Shown here: positions 20,027 through 31,499 of the stretch, piece by piece
Numbering within the stretch: position 1 is the stretch's first letter
Layout: every line of letters starts with the position of its first letter
DNA from: Leptobrachium leishanense
Lineage: Eukaryota; Chordata; Amphibia; Anura; Megophryidae
Direction of reading: 5' to 3'
Length of the DNA: 64,000 bases
Assembly: GCA_009667805.1 (NCBI GenBank)
Contig: CM019072.1
Span: 37,255,519 to 37,319,518 of the forward strand
Made by a program: the position numbers and the translations under genes
Notes under the pieces: model-generated
What the model saw: the letters and a program-made list of their open reading frames with translations, nothing else
The model's database searches: none
Told to the model about the DNA's origin: nothing

Positions 20027-20190
20027 AGAAAGATATTATAATGAAACCAATTTATGATTCATCAATTGTGACTGAAAATTCACAAAATCATTTTGTCAGA
20101 AAGGGAGACTGGGACCTCCTAAAGATCAGTGTGTCTACCAAGAATGTAGAGTATGGTGATGGTACATTTTTCACACTAGTGGTGTATGAG
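20027..20190 (+). CDS. 5-HT3-like receptor subunit, loop F/loop C exon
   Basis: The acceptor is CTGCAG at 20021-20026. The alternative AG two bases on gives a stop within about ten codons, so the first AG is chosen. The donor is GTAAGA at 20191. The exon encodes the end of the extracellular domain: KDIIMKPIYD, then VRKGDWDLLKISV (equivalent to the GEWELLG stretch of 5-HT3A) and the loop C region EYGDGTFFTLVVYE. In 5-HT3A loop C carries an aromatic Tyr; here two Phe sit near that place. The exon is 164 bp and ends in phase 0. This is an ordinary extracellular-domain exon with an altered ligand pocket. Agonist identity cannot be read from sequence. Confidence 0.9.
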
Positions 20191-20539
20191 GTAAGAGCCA
20201 ATACCAGCAATTGCTTTAAGATGTCACACTCTTAGGAGATAATGTTTTACTCTGTGTACATAACAGTTGAAAATTCTATACATGATGAACTATGTGGACA
20301 AAAAATAACACTAAGGAAAGAGCAGTGCAAGGTTACCTATAAAATTATGTAATTGGGCTTAGTTTATGAGATGTGTTTTTTAAAAAAAAAAATTGTGTCT
20401 ATGGTTCTACATGTGTGAATCTTTTCATGTCTGTGATTGGTTGCATGTGTGAATCTGTCAGTGTCGCTATGCCAAATATGTGAAAGATTTGGTAAATATT
20501 GTGTATTTCTGTAGAAAATGCAGTCAAAGGTTCTCCATT

Positions 20540-20875
20540 TCTGATTATTTATTTATTTATTTATAAAGAATTTTACCAGGAAGGATACATTGAGATTTCT
20601 CTCGTTTTCAAGTACGTCCTGGGTTCAAGAACATAGAAATGTTACAGTTGTTACAGAAATACAAAGTAATACAATGCAAGATATTTTAAAAAAACCACAA
20701 ATTTACAGATTAACAGAAAATAAATATTTAGGAAATAGTCTTTATGTTACATGTTTACAGGTGCATTTTTTTTTTTTTAGGGCACCATTTTAACCATAAA
20801 GCGTTTTTTTCTTTGTTTTTTTAGAAATGATTTTACCAGGAAGGATACATTGAGATGTCTCTCGTTTTGTTGTTG
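20540..20875 (+). repeat. Dispersed repeat with ATTTTACCAGGAAGGATACA core (two copies)
   Basis: The core ATTTTACCAGGAAGGATACA followed by TTGAGATTTCTCTCGTTTTC appears at about 20570 and again at 20829. The same core is at 26405 (inverted) and 46230. It is a SINE- or MITE-like dispersed repeat. Confidence 0.65.
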
Positions 20876-20907
20876 CTTGATAAATTTAAATAAATTTTTC
20901 TCTATTT

Positions 20908-21148
20908 ATCAAAATACGTCACAGGGTAAACATTTTTATTCAGGTTTCAATCATTTACAGCAGTGGTTCCCAACCGCGGTCTTCAAGTACCCCTACCAGG
21001 CCAGATTTTTAAAGATTACCTTGGAGAAAAGCAGACAGTGCTGGGCTGTACCCCTGATCTGTTAGGGGTACTTGAGGACCGTGGTTGGGAACCACTGATG
21101 TAAATGATTGAAACCTGAATAAAATGTTTACCCTGTGACATATTTTGA
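20908..21148. mobile_element. Palindromic hAT-like MITE (CAGTGGTTCCCAACC ends)
   Basis: The arms run from TCACAGGGTAAAC through TTCAATCATTTACAG and CAGTGGTTCCCAACC, and return on the other side as GGTTGGGAACCACTG, CTGTAAATGATT-like and GTTTACCCTGTGA. The inverted repeat of about 90 bp per arm encloses about 60 bp. The CAGTGGTTCCCAACC motif is of the vertebrate hAT/Charlie style. Confidence 0.65.
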
Positions 21149-21149
21149 T

Positions 21150-22000
21150 ATTGCATTTTGTTGTGACATGACATATACACATTGTTATTATTTATTTTGA
21201 ACCTGTTGTGTTCCCTGAAAAAAATGATATATAATTTGTGTGGGTCCTACTATAAAACATAACTTATAGAAATATGGTCTAAATGTCACGAGCAAACAAA
21301 AAATGGTCAAGACAACCCAAGTACATGGGGTGAAATGGCTCAGAAGAAAAAGGTTAACTTCTATGTATTTAAACTCTGGACTTGGCTTGACAAGGCTATT
21401 TTATGAATGCACTCAATATCTCTACACCTCTATAGTGTGTATACTGTGTGTCCAAGCCTGTGTATGCGTCTGGTCTATGTAAGTGTCTTTTTGTGTGAGT
21501 GTGTGTCTGGGTGTTTGTTTACAGCTGTTTATGTGTATGAGTGTGTATCTGGGTGCATACCTCCCAAATGTCCATATTTTGGAGGGACAGTCCGTCCCTA
21601 TTTTGAGCCTAAATCCTTTTGCCCCTCTTTTTTCACAATATCCCTCTTAGAAGCTAGCGGCCTGCAGTGTCTGCCTCGTAATATTTTTGTAAAACGCGAA
21701 CGCTAAGTTGAAATTTGCAAACTTAAATTTTTTCCCTTAATGTCCCCATTTTAGCTTTGGGCACATGATAGTGCCCTATGTGTTTGTGAATAATCCCTCG
21801 TGTGTTTGTTGCTTGTCAAGGGGTCTGTGGATTAATTGCTGGGGCACCAGGCTGCTGTCAGTCTGGCCCTGACTCCCATATTGCTAATTCTTTCTTCACT
21901 ATTAAATTCACGTTCGTACATGGTTTTTCTATCTGTAAACATCCACTGCTCAAAGTTTCACAATATGTTGCTTTTTATATGTGATGAATTCTGTATTTGT
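21150..22000. other. Intron; low-complexity GT and one probable dispersed repeat (21550-21720)
   Basis: 21480-21550 is TG-rich. 21555-21720 (starting CATACCTCCCAAATGTCCAT) looks like a common vertebrate dispersed repeat. No exon lies between the loop C and TM1 exons. Confidence 0.4.
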
Positions 22001-22008
22001 TTTTCTAG

Positions 22009-22213
22009 ATTTACCTAAGCAGATCTCCGCTGAATTACGTCATTAACCTAGTGATCCCAGCCATCCTCATGGTCATTGTGGATATTTTCAGCATGTTCAT
22101 CCAGTCATATGATGATAGACTCGGCTTTAAAATTACTGTAGTCTTAGGATTCTCTGTGTTGCTGCTAATCCTTAATGATATGCTTCCTAATTCTTCCAGT
22201 CCACCAATTCTGG
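22009..22213 (+). CDS. 5-HT3-like receptor subunit, TM1-TM2 pore exon
   Basis: The acceptor is TTTTCTAG at 22001-22008 and the donor GTAGGT at 22214. The exon encodes the pre-M1 segment (IYLSRSPLNYV), hydrophobic TM1 (about INLVIPAILMVIVDIFSMFI) and pore-lining TM2 (about FKITVVLGFSVLLLIL). Aligned to 5-HT3A, position -1' is Asp (usually Glu), 0' Arg, 2' Gly (usually Ser), 6' Thr, 9' Leu gate and 20' Asp. The acidic rings at -1' and 20' and the absence of the Pro/Ala signature of anion channels argue for a cation-conducting pore. The exon is 205 bp (68 codons plus one base) with no stop or frameshift. Confidence 0.93.
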
Positions 22214-22609
22214 GTAGGTACTTAGATGTTTGTGAACATTGATTTGTGAAGGCGCGTCTAGAATAAAAAGTATCTATGAATGCCAAAAATGGAAACAAAC
22301 CTAAATGTGTGTGATAGGGGGGTTCTGGTTCTTGAAACATCTTAAAATAACAGTCTCTTAAGATCACTGGAGGCTGAATGACAGGGGTCAAGACCAAAAT
22401 AAAGAAGTGTGGGAACTCAGGAAGAATTGTGCCTACGCCACCCCGTCAAGAAATCAATTTAGTCTCCTGCTTAGTTCACACTGACAAATGATATGGACAA
22501 TAAAACCATCACCAGGAAGGGTTTGAGAGAATGATAATTATCATCATCATCATCATCATATTTATTGTACGTTAAAGGAGCATTCTTCTAAAATATAGTG
22601 TCCTTTTGT

Positions 22610-23000
22610 TGCTTGGGCCGCCGTTCTCGCTGCAGGATAAGAGGGGAGTATCTGATTTATTGAGGGGGGGGGTGTAGCTGGTGTTAACTGATTCTGCAAA
22701 AGCGGAATCAGTTAACACCAGCTTCTAGCAGTAGCTACATTTTAGGATTTTGCATTGGTGCAGTAATTAGCACTAGGACTTTGTAATAGAATAACTTATC
22801 CTAACGCTAATTACTGGATGTATTCCCATGCTAAGTATAGGATGCGCAAAGTACAGTAACCTTGAGCAAGCTAGCACAATCACTGATGTGCAAACTGATT
22901 TCTCAGGAGTGTAGCATTAGTAAGGTAATATGGGGGGCATGCATTAAAGTCACTTATCCTGACGTTAACGCTTTCATATCCAAACTCTACAGTTAGCAGT
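22610..23000. mobile_element. MITE fragment of the TTACAAT family
   Basis: It shares ATGCTAAGTATAGGATGCGC, AAAGCGGAATCAGTTAACAC and TTATCCTGACGTTA with 26600-27350. There is no coding content. Confidence 0.55.
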
Positions 23001-23279
23001 CACTATGGAATAGTGACCGCTAAGTGTCTCATTTCAACTGTTAATTGAGGAGCAGAAATGTTAGACTTCCTACATCTATTTTGTTAGTACTAGACCCTTG
23101 CTCCTAACACTAATGTCACCATACAGTCTCGAGGCTGTTTTATAAACATATTTGTCTATTACCGTATATGAGCGGGGAAATTAAGCATGTGCCTAGAATA
23201 AGCAATACTGCTTTCTGGTTCCTGTTATGGGTAGTAAGACAAGTGTTACAAATCTCACTGATTCTAAAAACACATATAA

Positions 23280-23550
23280 ATCTCACATGTAGACTCACAC
23301 ATGATTGAAGCCACTTCTATGGTCCCACCATTCCCAAACCACCGGCATGATCCTGCTATCTAGTGCAATTCCGCTTGTCTTCCTCAACCCCAATCCCTCT
23401 AGACTGTAAGTTCCTATGAGCAGGGCCCTCTACACCTCTTGTTTCTATCATATGTCTGTTTATCTGTATCTCCTTCCCTTCGATTATTGTAAAGCGTGCG
23501 GAAACTGTTGGCGCTATATAAATGATGACAATAATAATACATGGGCACAT
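23280..23550 (+). mobile_element. L2-like LINE 3' end
   Basis: The tail contains AGACTGTAAGTTCCTATGAG, ATTATTGTAAAGCGTGCGGA and GTTGGCGCTATATAAATGAT followed by AATAATAATA. This is the usual L2-like tail in frogs and fishes. The coding part is missing. Confidence 0.65.
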
Positions 23551-23845
23551 GGAATGTAAACACGAAACTGTTTATTCGATTTGTTTATAAACTTCTGTAG
23601 ATTGTATCTGATAAATCAAAAGTTCTCCTTGTTAAATCAGTTTGAACATTTATTTTCAATGTCCACATTTTATTTGTGTATATTATTTTCAAATTGCATA
23701 TTAAATCATGATTTTTAGATTTACTTTCCAATAGCAAATTCAGATAAATTTAATAAGAATTGGGAAAAAAACAGTAAAATATTACCGTGTTCTTATGTTA
23801 AAAAGTGGTGTAATCATAATAACAGTTGTAATGTTTTCTATACAG

Positions 23846-24046
23846 GTGTATTCTGCTGCGTTTGCATGAGTATGATGATTTTCAGTATAGCTGGATGTGT
23901 TGTTACTTCCTACATGTTGGAGCTATCTTCTAAAAATGCTGAATTCCCCAGATGGATAAACACTTACTTTCTACAGTGTTTGGCTTGTGTGTTCTGTGTC
24001 AAGACTGTTAAAAACGACCTTGAGCCACTCGTTCTGAAGAACATAG
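23846..24046 (+). CDS. 5-HT3-like receptor subunit, TM3 exon
   Basis: The acceptor is TATACAG at 23839-23845 and the donor GTGGGT at 24047. The phase fits the preceding exon (the split Gly codon is restored). The exon encodes TM3 (from VFCCVCMSMMIFSIAG to the VTSYMLE stretch) and the start of the M3-M4 cytoplasmic loop, with FPRWINTYFLQC resembling the LPRWLHSLLLHC type of sequence after TM3 in HTR3C/D/E. It is Cys-rich. The exon is 201 bp and open throughout. The following intron is about 8.2 kb and contains a non-autonomous hAT, a CR1 fragment and a BEL/Pao relic. Confidence 0.9.
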
Positions 24047-24147
24047 GTGGGTATTGGTACATGCAAAAGAATAACTGTTAGAATGTCACTCAGCACCCTA
24101 GAGCAGGTATTGTGTTTGGTAAGAGAGTTCATGACACGTGACAAGTC

Positions 24148-26564
24148 CAGTGGTGTATTTAGGTTTTGTGCTGCCCTAGGCTTGACTAAACTCGTGCACC
24201 CCCCAATTTAAATGAGGCACCCCTTCCTGTCAAGGGCACACCTCTTCCTGGTTAATCCCCACCCTTCCTCTTTAAGCTCCACCTTTTCCTCTCAGAGCTC
24301 CGCCTTTTCCTCTCTTTATATTAAAAGTGGATACCAAGTGCCTACTTGTATATTTTGTATACCATTTCAAATGTATCTATTGAGATAAATAAAATTATGA
24401 AATGTTTAAATTCAAGCATTTTTACAAAGAACAGCCACGCATGTCATGTATACTGGATCACAGCCGCTCTAATTGGTTGAACAAGAAAATCCACAGAAAC
24501 GTGCACTGCATATGAGAGTATCACAGAGTTGCACAGCAATAAAACCCACAGAAATGGGCACTGTGTATGAGCATATCACAGAACTGCACAGCAATAAAAC
24601 TCACAGTAATCTACAGTGTGTATGAGCGTATCCCAGAGCTCCAGGGCAATTAAACTCACAGTAATATGCAGAGTGCATCACAGAATCAACAGCAATAAAA
24701 CTCCCAGCAATGCAATGTGTGGTGTGTGTGTCAGCGTATCAGAATCCACAGCAATAAAACTCCCAGCAATGCAATTTGCGGTGTGTATGAGTGCATCAGA
24801 ATTCACAGCAATAAAACTCACAGCAATGCAATGTGTGGTGTGTGTCAGCGTATCAGAATCCACAGCAATAAAACTCCCAGCAATGCAATGTGCGGTGTGT
24901 ATGAGTGCATCAGAATCCACAACAATAAAACTCCCAGCAAACCGAGTGAATATGAGCATACAGCAATTATTTATTATATATTTACTGGCCTCCATCCATG
25001 GTAGGGCTGTGTGCAGAGTCAGCAGGGACTGTGTATGGACTCAGCAGGAGGTCCCTCCAGGCCACGTTAGGATCGCGGCTGCGCCTGTGCGTGGAGCCAT
25101 CTTGTCAGCAGTGGGGTGCCACTGCCAGAGGGTGCACTGTAGCTTTGATTCCCTTCCCGGTGGGTGTTCAGTCCAGAATAAAGTCTGTGTTAGCGAAAGG
25201 GCGGGCAGCGGCGTGCGTGCATTTCACGTGGTTCAGCCAGTCATGTGGTACTGAGACTCAGTGCCACCTGACTGGCCGGACCGCGTGACCTGCACGCACA
25301 CAGCCTCACCAGGAGCCAGGCAGCTCAATGACAAATTTCTATCACTGCAGTGCTGGTTAAGGAAAGGTCCACTTTAAACAGCAGTAAGCAGACTGGGCTT
25401 CATATTCTGCTGATACCCCCCTTACCTGCCGTTTACTGTCATCTTCTCTCTCTGCACCCAAATCACATCCCCCTCCCCTCTCCTAGAGCTGCTGCGGGGC
25501 AGGGGAGGAGCTATGGAGGGAGGAGAGGGGGATTTTTATTCTATTCGATTTTATTCCGTATGCAAACGCCCTGCTCCGCTGCTCGTTGTTTGAGAACACA
25601 GCTCAAAGCTGACACACAGTGACAGTGGCACCTCCTAGTACCCCCTAATGACACCCCAATAATCACTGGTACCTGGGGTGGCCCACCCTCCGCCACTCCC
25701 CTAAGTACACCACTGCTCTGTGATATGCTCACACAAGTTTGGTGATCTGCCAGCAAGTACGCTGCTGTTTGAAGGCAATCCCCATAGAGAAGTAATGGTT
25801 AATCTTTTCAGAGAACACCAAACAGCAGAGAAATGGCAGTGAAATGCCCTGATGTTCGGTGGTTTCAATCAGCAGGTTTATTCAGGCGAACCCCATAGGT
25901 TTCAATGTTAAAAATATTCCCGTTTTTATGCAATATCTAATAAATCATTTATTATTTTAATCTGCAGTAAAAAGTCTTTATTTATTGATTTATTTTTCTT
26001 TAGTACCTTTTAGTCATTTTTCAGATTTGTTTGGGCAAAATTTCCCCCCTTTTTTTTAGTAGCAGTTTTTCTTTTTTCTGTAACAGAACTTTTTATTATC
26101 AATTATAGGATCTTATATGTAAATTCCAGACATTTTCGTTCAGTAGTTCTTTTGAAAACAGCAGGCCACGGGTTTGCGGTGACAGCATTCAGCGGCCGAC
26201 TCCATTCACTTTGGGGACCCTGCGGTGAATGGTGAATTCACTGCAGGGTGGGGAAATGTTATTCTCCGAAGTGCAGGTAACTACAGAACACCAAAAAGTT
26301 GGCGTAATTTCGGTGCTCTGTGAGTAACCCATTTAGTGGGGAGGTTTTTGCTGCCCCCTGGAAAGTGAAAGCCTAGGCCTTGCCTACCCAGGACATACTT
26401 GAAAATTAGTGAAATCTCAATGTATCCTTCCTGGTAAAATACTTTGCAAAAGTAAAAAAAAAAAAAAAAAAATCTTTTATGGGGTGGGGCCACACGGTGT
26501 GGGCCGCCGCCCCCTGGAAAGTGCCGCCCTAGGCCTAGTCGGCCTAGGCCAAAATACACCACTG
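24148..26564. mobile_element. Non-autonomous hAT element (2.4 kb) with perfect 8-bp target duplication
   Basis: GACAAGTC stands at 24140-24147 and again at 26565-26572. The ends are CAGTGGTGTATTTAGG and, reverse complemented, CAGTGGTGTATTTTGG. Subterminal CCCTAGGC blocks occur on both sides. The interior holds a satellite array (24480-24965), a region similar to 14940-15740 and a dispersed repeat at 26385-26460. No transposase frame was found. It lies in the TM3-TM4 intron. Confidence 0.88.
24480..24965. repeat. Satellite array, 57-60 bp unit, about 8 units
   Basis: The unit carries CACAGCAATAAAACTC, ACAGTAATGTGC-like and TGTATGAGCGTATCACAGA. It is the same family as 15700, 40570 and 60753. 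Long open frames arise because the unit lacks stops in some frames. They are not taken as genes. Confidence 0.85.
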
Positions 26565-26599
26565 GACAAGTCTCAGGTCACTATTCCATCCCGCTTGCT

Positions 26600-27355
26600 A
26601 AAATGGTGATGCTAATGGGGAAAACCTGCTACCTGCAGGTTTCCCTGTAGCATCCCCATTTTAGTGTGAGAATCCGGGTAGGCGCTAAAGCAGCACCTCA
26701 CCCCAGAACCATGTGCTACCCGCAGTAATACTCATTGTAGTGCTTCTGTGCCACCGTGAGTATCTCTTCCTGGAGTCCATAGGACTCCACTGAGGGTTCT
26801 GCTTCCGGGTCGTGAGATTGCGCAGAGCCACAGAATGATCACAGAGGAAAATGGGGCACTATTTGTCCCCAGTCTCACTCTGCTACTGGCAGCAGGAAGC
26901 AGCGGAACAGGCCGCTGTCCTCGCAGCGGGATGAGAGGTGAGTATCTGGTTTATTAGTGGGAGTGCAGTTAGCTGGTGCCGATTCTGCAAAAGCACGATC
27001 AGTTAGCACCAGCTTTTGGGTGCCGGTAAAAAATCAGTTAACCCATGGGTGCCCTAATAACGTTAGGATAAGTAAGGTATTACAAAGTCGTAACGCTAAT
27101 TACTGATTGCGCTCACCATGTTAAGTATAGGGTGCGCACAGTAAGCTCGTACAAGCTAGCGCAATCAGTCACTTATCCTGACGTTACCGCTTACACACCC
27201 AAACGCGCAAACGTTTGTTGCGCGATGATTGTAATACCATCCGCATACCAGCGCACAAAAGCATTTGCGCTGACAATGTTAAGTATAGGATGCGCGTATG
27301 AAAATTCGTTCTTGCAGGGTCAATCGTGGTAAACGGTTACGCGCATCGTTTAATT
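26600..27355. mobile_element. MITE(s) of the TTACAAT family
   Basis: It begins near TGGTGATGCTAATGGGGAAA with a hairpin (GGGGAAAACCTGCTACC, mirrored by GTTTCCCTGTAGCATCCCC). It contains GGAGTCCATAGGACTCCACT and AAGTATAGGGTGCGCA. There is no coding content. Confidence 0.55.
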
Positions 27356-27359
27356 CCCA

Positions 27360-28735
27360 GGCACAAATTTTAAACCTTTCTTAAATATAGGGACCACGTC
27401 AGCTTTTCTCCAATCCTCTGGTACGATTTCTGAAAGAAAAGAATCTTGAAAGATTAAGAACAGAGGTTTACATATTTCAACACATAGCTCCCTCAGTACT
27501 CACAGTTGAATTCCATCTGGCCCAGGGGCTTTATTCACATTCACATTTTTTAATTGCTGCAAAACCTTATACTGACTCAACCAGTCACTTTTTATTAGTA
27601 AGTTTTTATCAATGATTTGCATGTCTCCTGTTATAGGTTTCTCTTTGTTAAATACTGAAGAAACATAATCATTAAAAATTTCTGCCTTATCTTGATCTTC
27701 AGTTAACAATACCCCTGACTCCAATTTTAGTGAACCTACATTTTCACACTTGTTTTTTTTTTAGAATTTATGTACCTAAAGAATCTTTTAGGGTTGGTCT
27801 TGCTCTCTTTAGCCCATCTAATTGATTTTTTACATGCTTTATTGGCTGCCTTATATGCTTTATAGGATGCCTCAGATTTATCAGATTTAAAAGCTTTAAA
27901 TGCCTTCTTTTTATTTTTCATTTCCTTGGTTACCTTCCTACTAAGCCACATTGGTTTCAGTCTGTTTCTTTTATATTTATTAACCAGTGTAATATATTGT
28001 GACGTGTACTTTTTTAGTGTTAGTTTAAAGATATTCCATATTCCAGTCAATGGCATTGAGAGCTTCCTTTATTTTAATAAAGTTGGCCTTTTTAAAATTA
28101 TATGTTTTAGCATGCCCCCTATGAATGTGTTTTTTTGAATTTATTTCAAAAGACATCATATTATGGTCACTGCTTCCAAACTGTTCCCTTATATGAATAT
28201 TTGAGAAAAGATCCACATTATTTGTTATAACCAGATCCAGACAGTTATCCTCTCTAGTTGGTGTTTCTACCAGTTGTGTCATGAAGGTATCATTTAAAAG
28301 GTTCAGAAACCGGATTCCCTTCGCTGAATTACTAGTCCCACTATCCCAATTAATGTCTGGGTAATTAAAATCTCCAATAATTAAAGTGCTACCACGATGT
28401 GCAGCCTTCCTAATTTGCTCTAACAGTTGTTCTTCCTCATCATTATCTATATTAGGTGGTTTATAGCATATGCCAATCAATAGTTGACTTCCCTGTTTAT
28501 TCCCCAAAAAAATATTTACCCATCAGGGTTCCATATTTCCCTCATCGCTTTCCAGGTGTGTAATATTTGGCTTTAAATCCTGAGTTACATACAAACATAC
28601 TTCACTCCCTTTCTTATGTTTCCTATCCCTTCTAAACAATGCATAACCATTTAAGTTTACAGCCCAGTCATGCTGATGGACATTGCATGATAAATGACAC
28701 CCAACAGCATGTAGAATCATTACAATGCATTAATA
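27360..28735 (-). pseudogene. CR1-like LINE ORF2 fragment: endonuclease and start of reverse transcriptase
   Basis: On the - strand, from 28735 down: an APE-type endonuclease part with GICYKPPN, then IIGDFNYPDINWDS, then DLVITNN and SSDHNMMSFEI (Asp/His active-site blocks); a Lys-rich linker (SRKVTKEMKNKKKAFKAF, then AKESKTNPKRFFRYI); then the reverse transcriptase entry NVNKAPGPDGI and VPEDWRKADVVPIFKKG at 27370-27425, where it ends. Several frameshifts separate the open pieces (28507-28025, 28056-27736, 27724-27500). Its orientation is opposite to the receptor gene. It is truncated at both ends and inactive. Confidence 0.88.
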
Positions 28736-29105
28736 GACCCAAAAGGAAGGCCAGGTGAGCGACAATATTTTCCCTGCTGCAGCATATAAATAATACATGT
28801 TTCAGGGCAAGACTTATCCATGTGTCCCTTTAAACATAGTCCTAACAGTCACCCTAATAATGAAACGCTTACATACTATGAATAACCCCCAGCATAAAAT
28901 GTTTAAAATAAGGGAAAATATTAGAATTAGGATACATGTGGATGAAGGATACATATATATCATAATAGAGCCTACTGCAACAGCAACGACATTGCTGACC
29001 AGACCCATTAATATGGTAAATGGGGCCAGGAGAACACCTGTGCTGCATTCCAATCAATTGCCTGTTACTTTTGGGCAATGACCTTTGACTCTTTTTTCCC
29101 CTTTT
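28736..29105. other. Intron; no gene recognised
   Basis: Short open frames on both strands show hydrophobic stretches but no recognisable family. Confidence 0.4.
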
Positions 29106-29109
29106 TTTC

Positions 29110-29420
29110 TCCTTTTTCGTCAGTTAACACCAGGATTGAGCAGTAGGTAAACTTTTATGATTAGCATCCGTCTAGATATTAGCACTGGCACCAAGTGATC
29201 TGCTGGTTACAATAGCGCATGTAATCTCCAGCGCTTACCATGTTAAGTATAAGATGTGGTAAGTACAGGAAGCTCGCGCTACGAATCGCAAATTACCACG
29301 GGCTAAGTGATTATTTCAGATTCTAGCGGGAGGCAAATGATCTGTTGGTCAGGCGCTAGACTAATTTTACCTGGCGCTAATGCAAAAACATGTCGACACT
29401 AGGGTTAGCTCACACCAGGT
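29110..29420. mobile_element. MITE fragment of the TTACAAT family
   Basis: It shares GTCAGTTAACACCAG, ATGTTAAGTATAAGATG and short inverted blocks with the copies at 22610 and 26600. Confidence 0.45.
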
Positions 29421-29533
29421 GATAGTGCACTTATTTTGTACAACTTCAAAAACATTTTTTTCACCCTTTAAAGCTGAATTCATGCAATTAAAGGAACACT
29501 ACTCATCCTGATCACTTTACCTTTTTTAAAGTG

Positions 29534-29591
29534 GTTATTCTGCTTCCGTAAGCAAAGCTGTGAGTCGTGGGTACTTTAGACTAGCTGAAGT
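29534..29591 (-). repeat. Direct repeat, probable LTR end (3' copy)
   Basis: The 58-bp block containing TATTCTGCTTCCGTAAGC and GTACTTTAGACTAGCTGAAG recurs with about five differences at 31653-31708, on the gag side. In - strand order this would be the end of the 5' LTR and a truncated 3' LTR. Confidence 0.6.
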
Positions 29592-29740
29592 TTTCTTCCT
29601 TTCGATCTTTGTTTCTGGGGCTTTGTACTTGCACTTGTAGAGGGCTTTCTTGGCATACATGGCAGAACGGGAATATTTCCCGATTCTGTGGACCAACACT
29701 GGATTCCGGCTGGCATGGTGCCGGTTCACCTTCACAGCCT
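29575..29740 (-). pseudogene. Ribosomal protein L6 cDNA fragment fused to the retroelement
   Basis: Directly after the BEL/Pao pol text, in the same open frame, comes [20 protein letters not shown] and then [20 protein letters not shown]. This matches the N-terminal half of vertebrate RPL6 (the H-x-S-R-N-P-V-L-V block followed by I-G-x-Y-S-R-S-A-M-Y). About 45-50 codons are present without introns, so it derives from mRNA. RPL6 itself is a component of the large ribosomal subunit. This piece cannot make it. A short segment shared with the leader region at 31653-31708 follows immediately. Confidence 0.8.
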
Positions 29741-31487
29741 CAATTTTCTTCAAGGTGCGCTTTAAAGAGGCAAATCGAGCAGCTGCTTGCTGTAGATTGT
29801 TAGTAGGCTTGTCTCCAGGCATACGAAGGGGTAAGGGTGCTACCCAGCTATTGGCATCATCCTGAGCGAATTCTTTATCCATCGTCTTGAGAAATTCCCT
29901 ATCTTCTCTTGCCAGTGCTAGTTTGTTGTCATCATTGGTAGAATTGAACACTGTGGCTCCCAGGACTGAAAGACATTAAATTTATCTTGGTCGTCATGTT
30001 GCCATTCGTTGCTGTTCAATTTATCCTTCACTCTGTAATGGTGTGGGCACGGTTCAAGATAGGTGTTTTGCGACCATTTGGCAAGATATGTGTTTTGTAG
30101 GAAGCAATATTGGTAGGCACCTTCGTTTCCCTTATACAAACATTGCCTATGATAACCCAACCTAGATCAAGGCGTTGAGCGAATGGAGCATCATGTGGAC
30201 CATTAATTTGTTGCCGTACCTTATGTACTCTGAGGATATCTCTGCCCAGGAGAATTAAGATATCTGCATTCTTATAAAGGGCTGGTATTTCGTTAGCTAT
30301 AGCCTTCAGATGAGGATGGTGTAGGGCAGCTTCTGGTGTAGGGATCTCTTGCTTGTTAGATGGGATCTGGTTGCACTCGACCAGTGTGGGTAACGGTAAT
30401 TACAGATTGCCCCCAAGAGAGGCTATTACGAATCTTCTTCCAGAGACCTCTGTAATGCCACTACATGTACCTAAAGTATAAGGGTAGGAATCTCCTTTTA
30501 TATTGAAAAGATCAAAGAGTTCCATTCTTGCGAGGGACCGATTGCTCTGATCGTCCAGAATGGTGTATACTTTAGCAGACTTTCCTGGGCGATCCTTGTG
30601 ATATATGTTAACTAAGCATATTTTAGCACAAGACTGCTGTACAAGAAGGGGACACTATGGTAACTTCCTTATCCGTGGTCTCCCCGCAGTGCATTGACCC
30701 AAGAGGGGAGTCTGTTGACGTTGCAGGCATGTACTGAGATGGATGTAGCGCCTGCACATGATCCATACTATCGCATTCTATGCACTTGATAGGAAATTTG
30801 CAGTCTTTGGCAAAGTGCTCAGTAGAACCACAACATCTGAAACATACACCATATGTCTTTAGGAGCTCCTTGCACTCTTGGAGTGGTTTCTTTCTAAAGC
30901 CGACGCACTTTTTGAGGGGATGTGGCTTCTTATGAATAGGGCAAAGGCGGTTAGGATTCTCAATCTTTTCACCTTGTTTGCACTCATCAGAAATTGAGGT
31001 AGGAGGGGGGGAGGACGTTAGTCTTCTTCACTGATACTGGACCCCTGCTGCCTCTGTGGTTAAAGTGCGAGCTGTCGGCCATCTGAGGAAGGAAGCCCGG
31101 GGCGTGGAACTTGTTGTAGGAAAAACTGGGGTCATTCTTTGTTTCTGCAATGTCCCTTATGAACTCACAAAAGTGGGAGAAAGGTGGAAAGGATATATGG
31201 TTCACTCTTTTATACTTTGCCCCAATTGCAGTCCATTTTTCCTGGATATTGTATGGCAGCTTGTAAACTATTGGGTTTGCCCCATGAGCAGTGTCCAGAT
31301 AGCTGAGGCCAGGTAGAAAAGTGTCTGTCTTGGCCAGCTGCAGCTTCCAGAGAAGGTCACTGAGTTCAGCAATCTTCCATGTAGGTTTTGTATTGCTTTT
31401 GCTTCTGATTGGATTTATTTTCATTACTTCCACATCTGAAACAAGTTGCATTTCCTGTGATGTTAGAGAGTTTCTTCTGTCTGCCAT
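29741..31487 (-). pseudogene. BEL/Pao-type retrotransposon gag-protease-pol start (decayed)
   Basis: On the - strand from the ATG at 31487: a gag-like domain (LPYNIQEKWTAIG, then FPPFSHFCEFIRDIA, then NDPSF), zinc-knuckle-like Cys/His clusters around 30980-30760 (CPIHKKPHPLKKC, then CFRCCGSTEHFAKDC), an aspartic-protease-like block near 30560 (ILDDQSNRSLAR), and the start of pol ([12 protein letters not shown], then [11 protein letters not shown], then [19 protein letters not shown]). In complete elements these make the particle and process the polyprotein. Reverse transcriptase, RNase H and integrase are missing. Frame breaks separate the pieces, so this is a relic. Confidence 0.75.
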
Positions 31488-31499
31488 GTTAACACAGAA

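Noticed and set aside
24616..25254. A 212-codon open frame starting in the satellite array
   Set aside because: It begins in tandem satellite units (repeated VSVSESTAIKL peptides) and continues into non-coding hAT interior. No domain recognised.
29575..29740. A functional RPL6 exon
   Set aside because: Only about 45-50 codons, fused to retroelement text and without splice sites or the rest of the protein.
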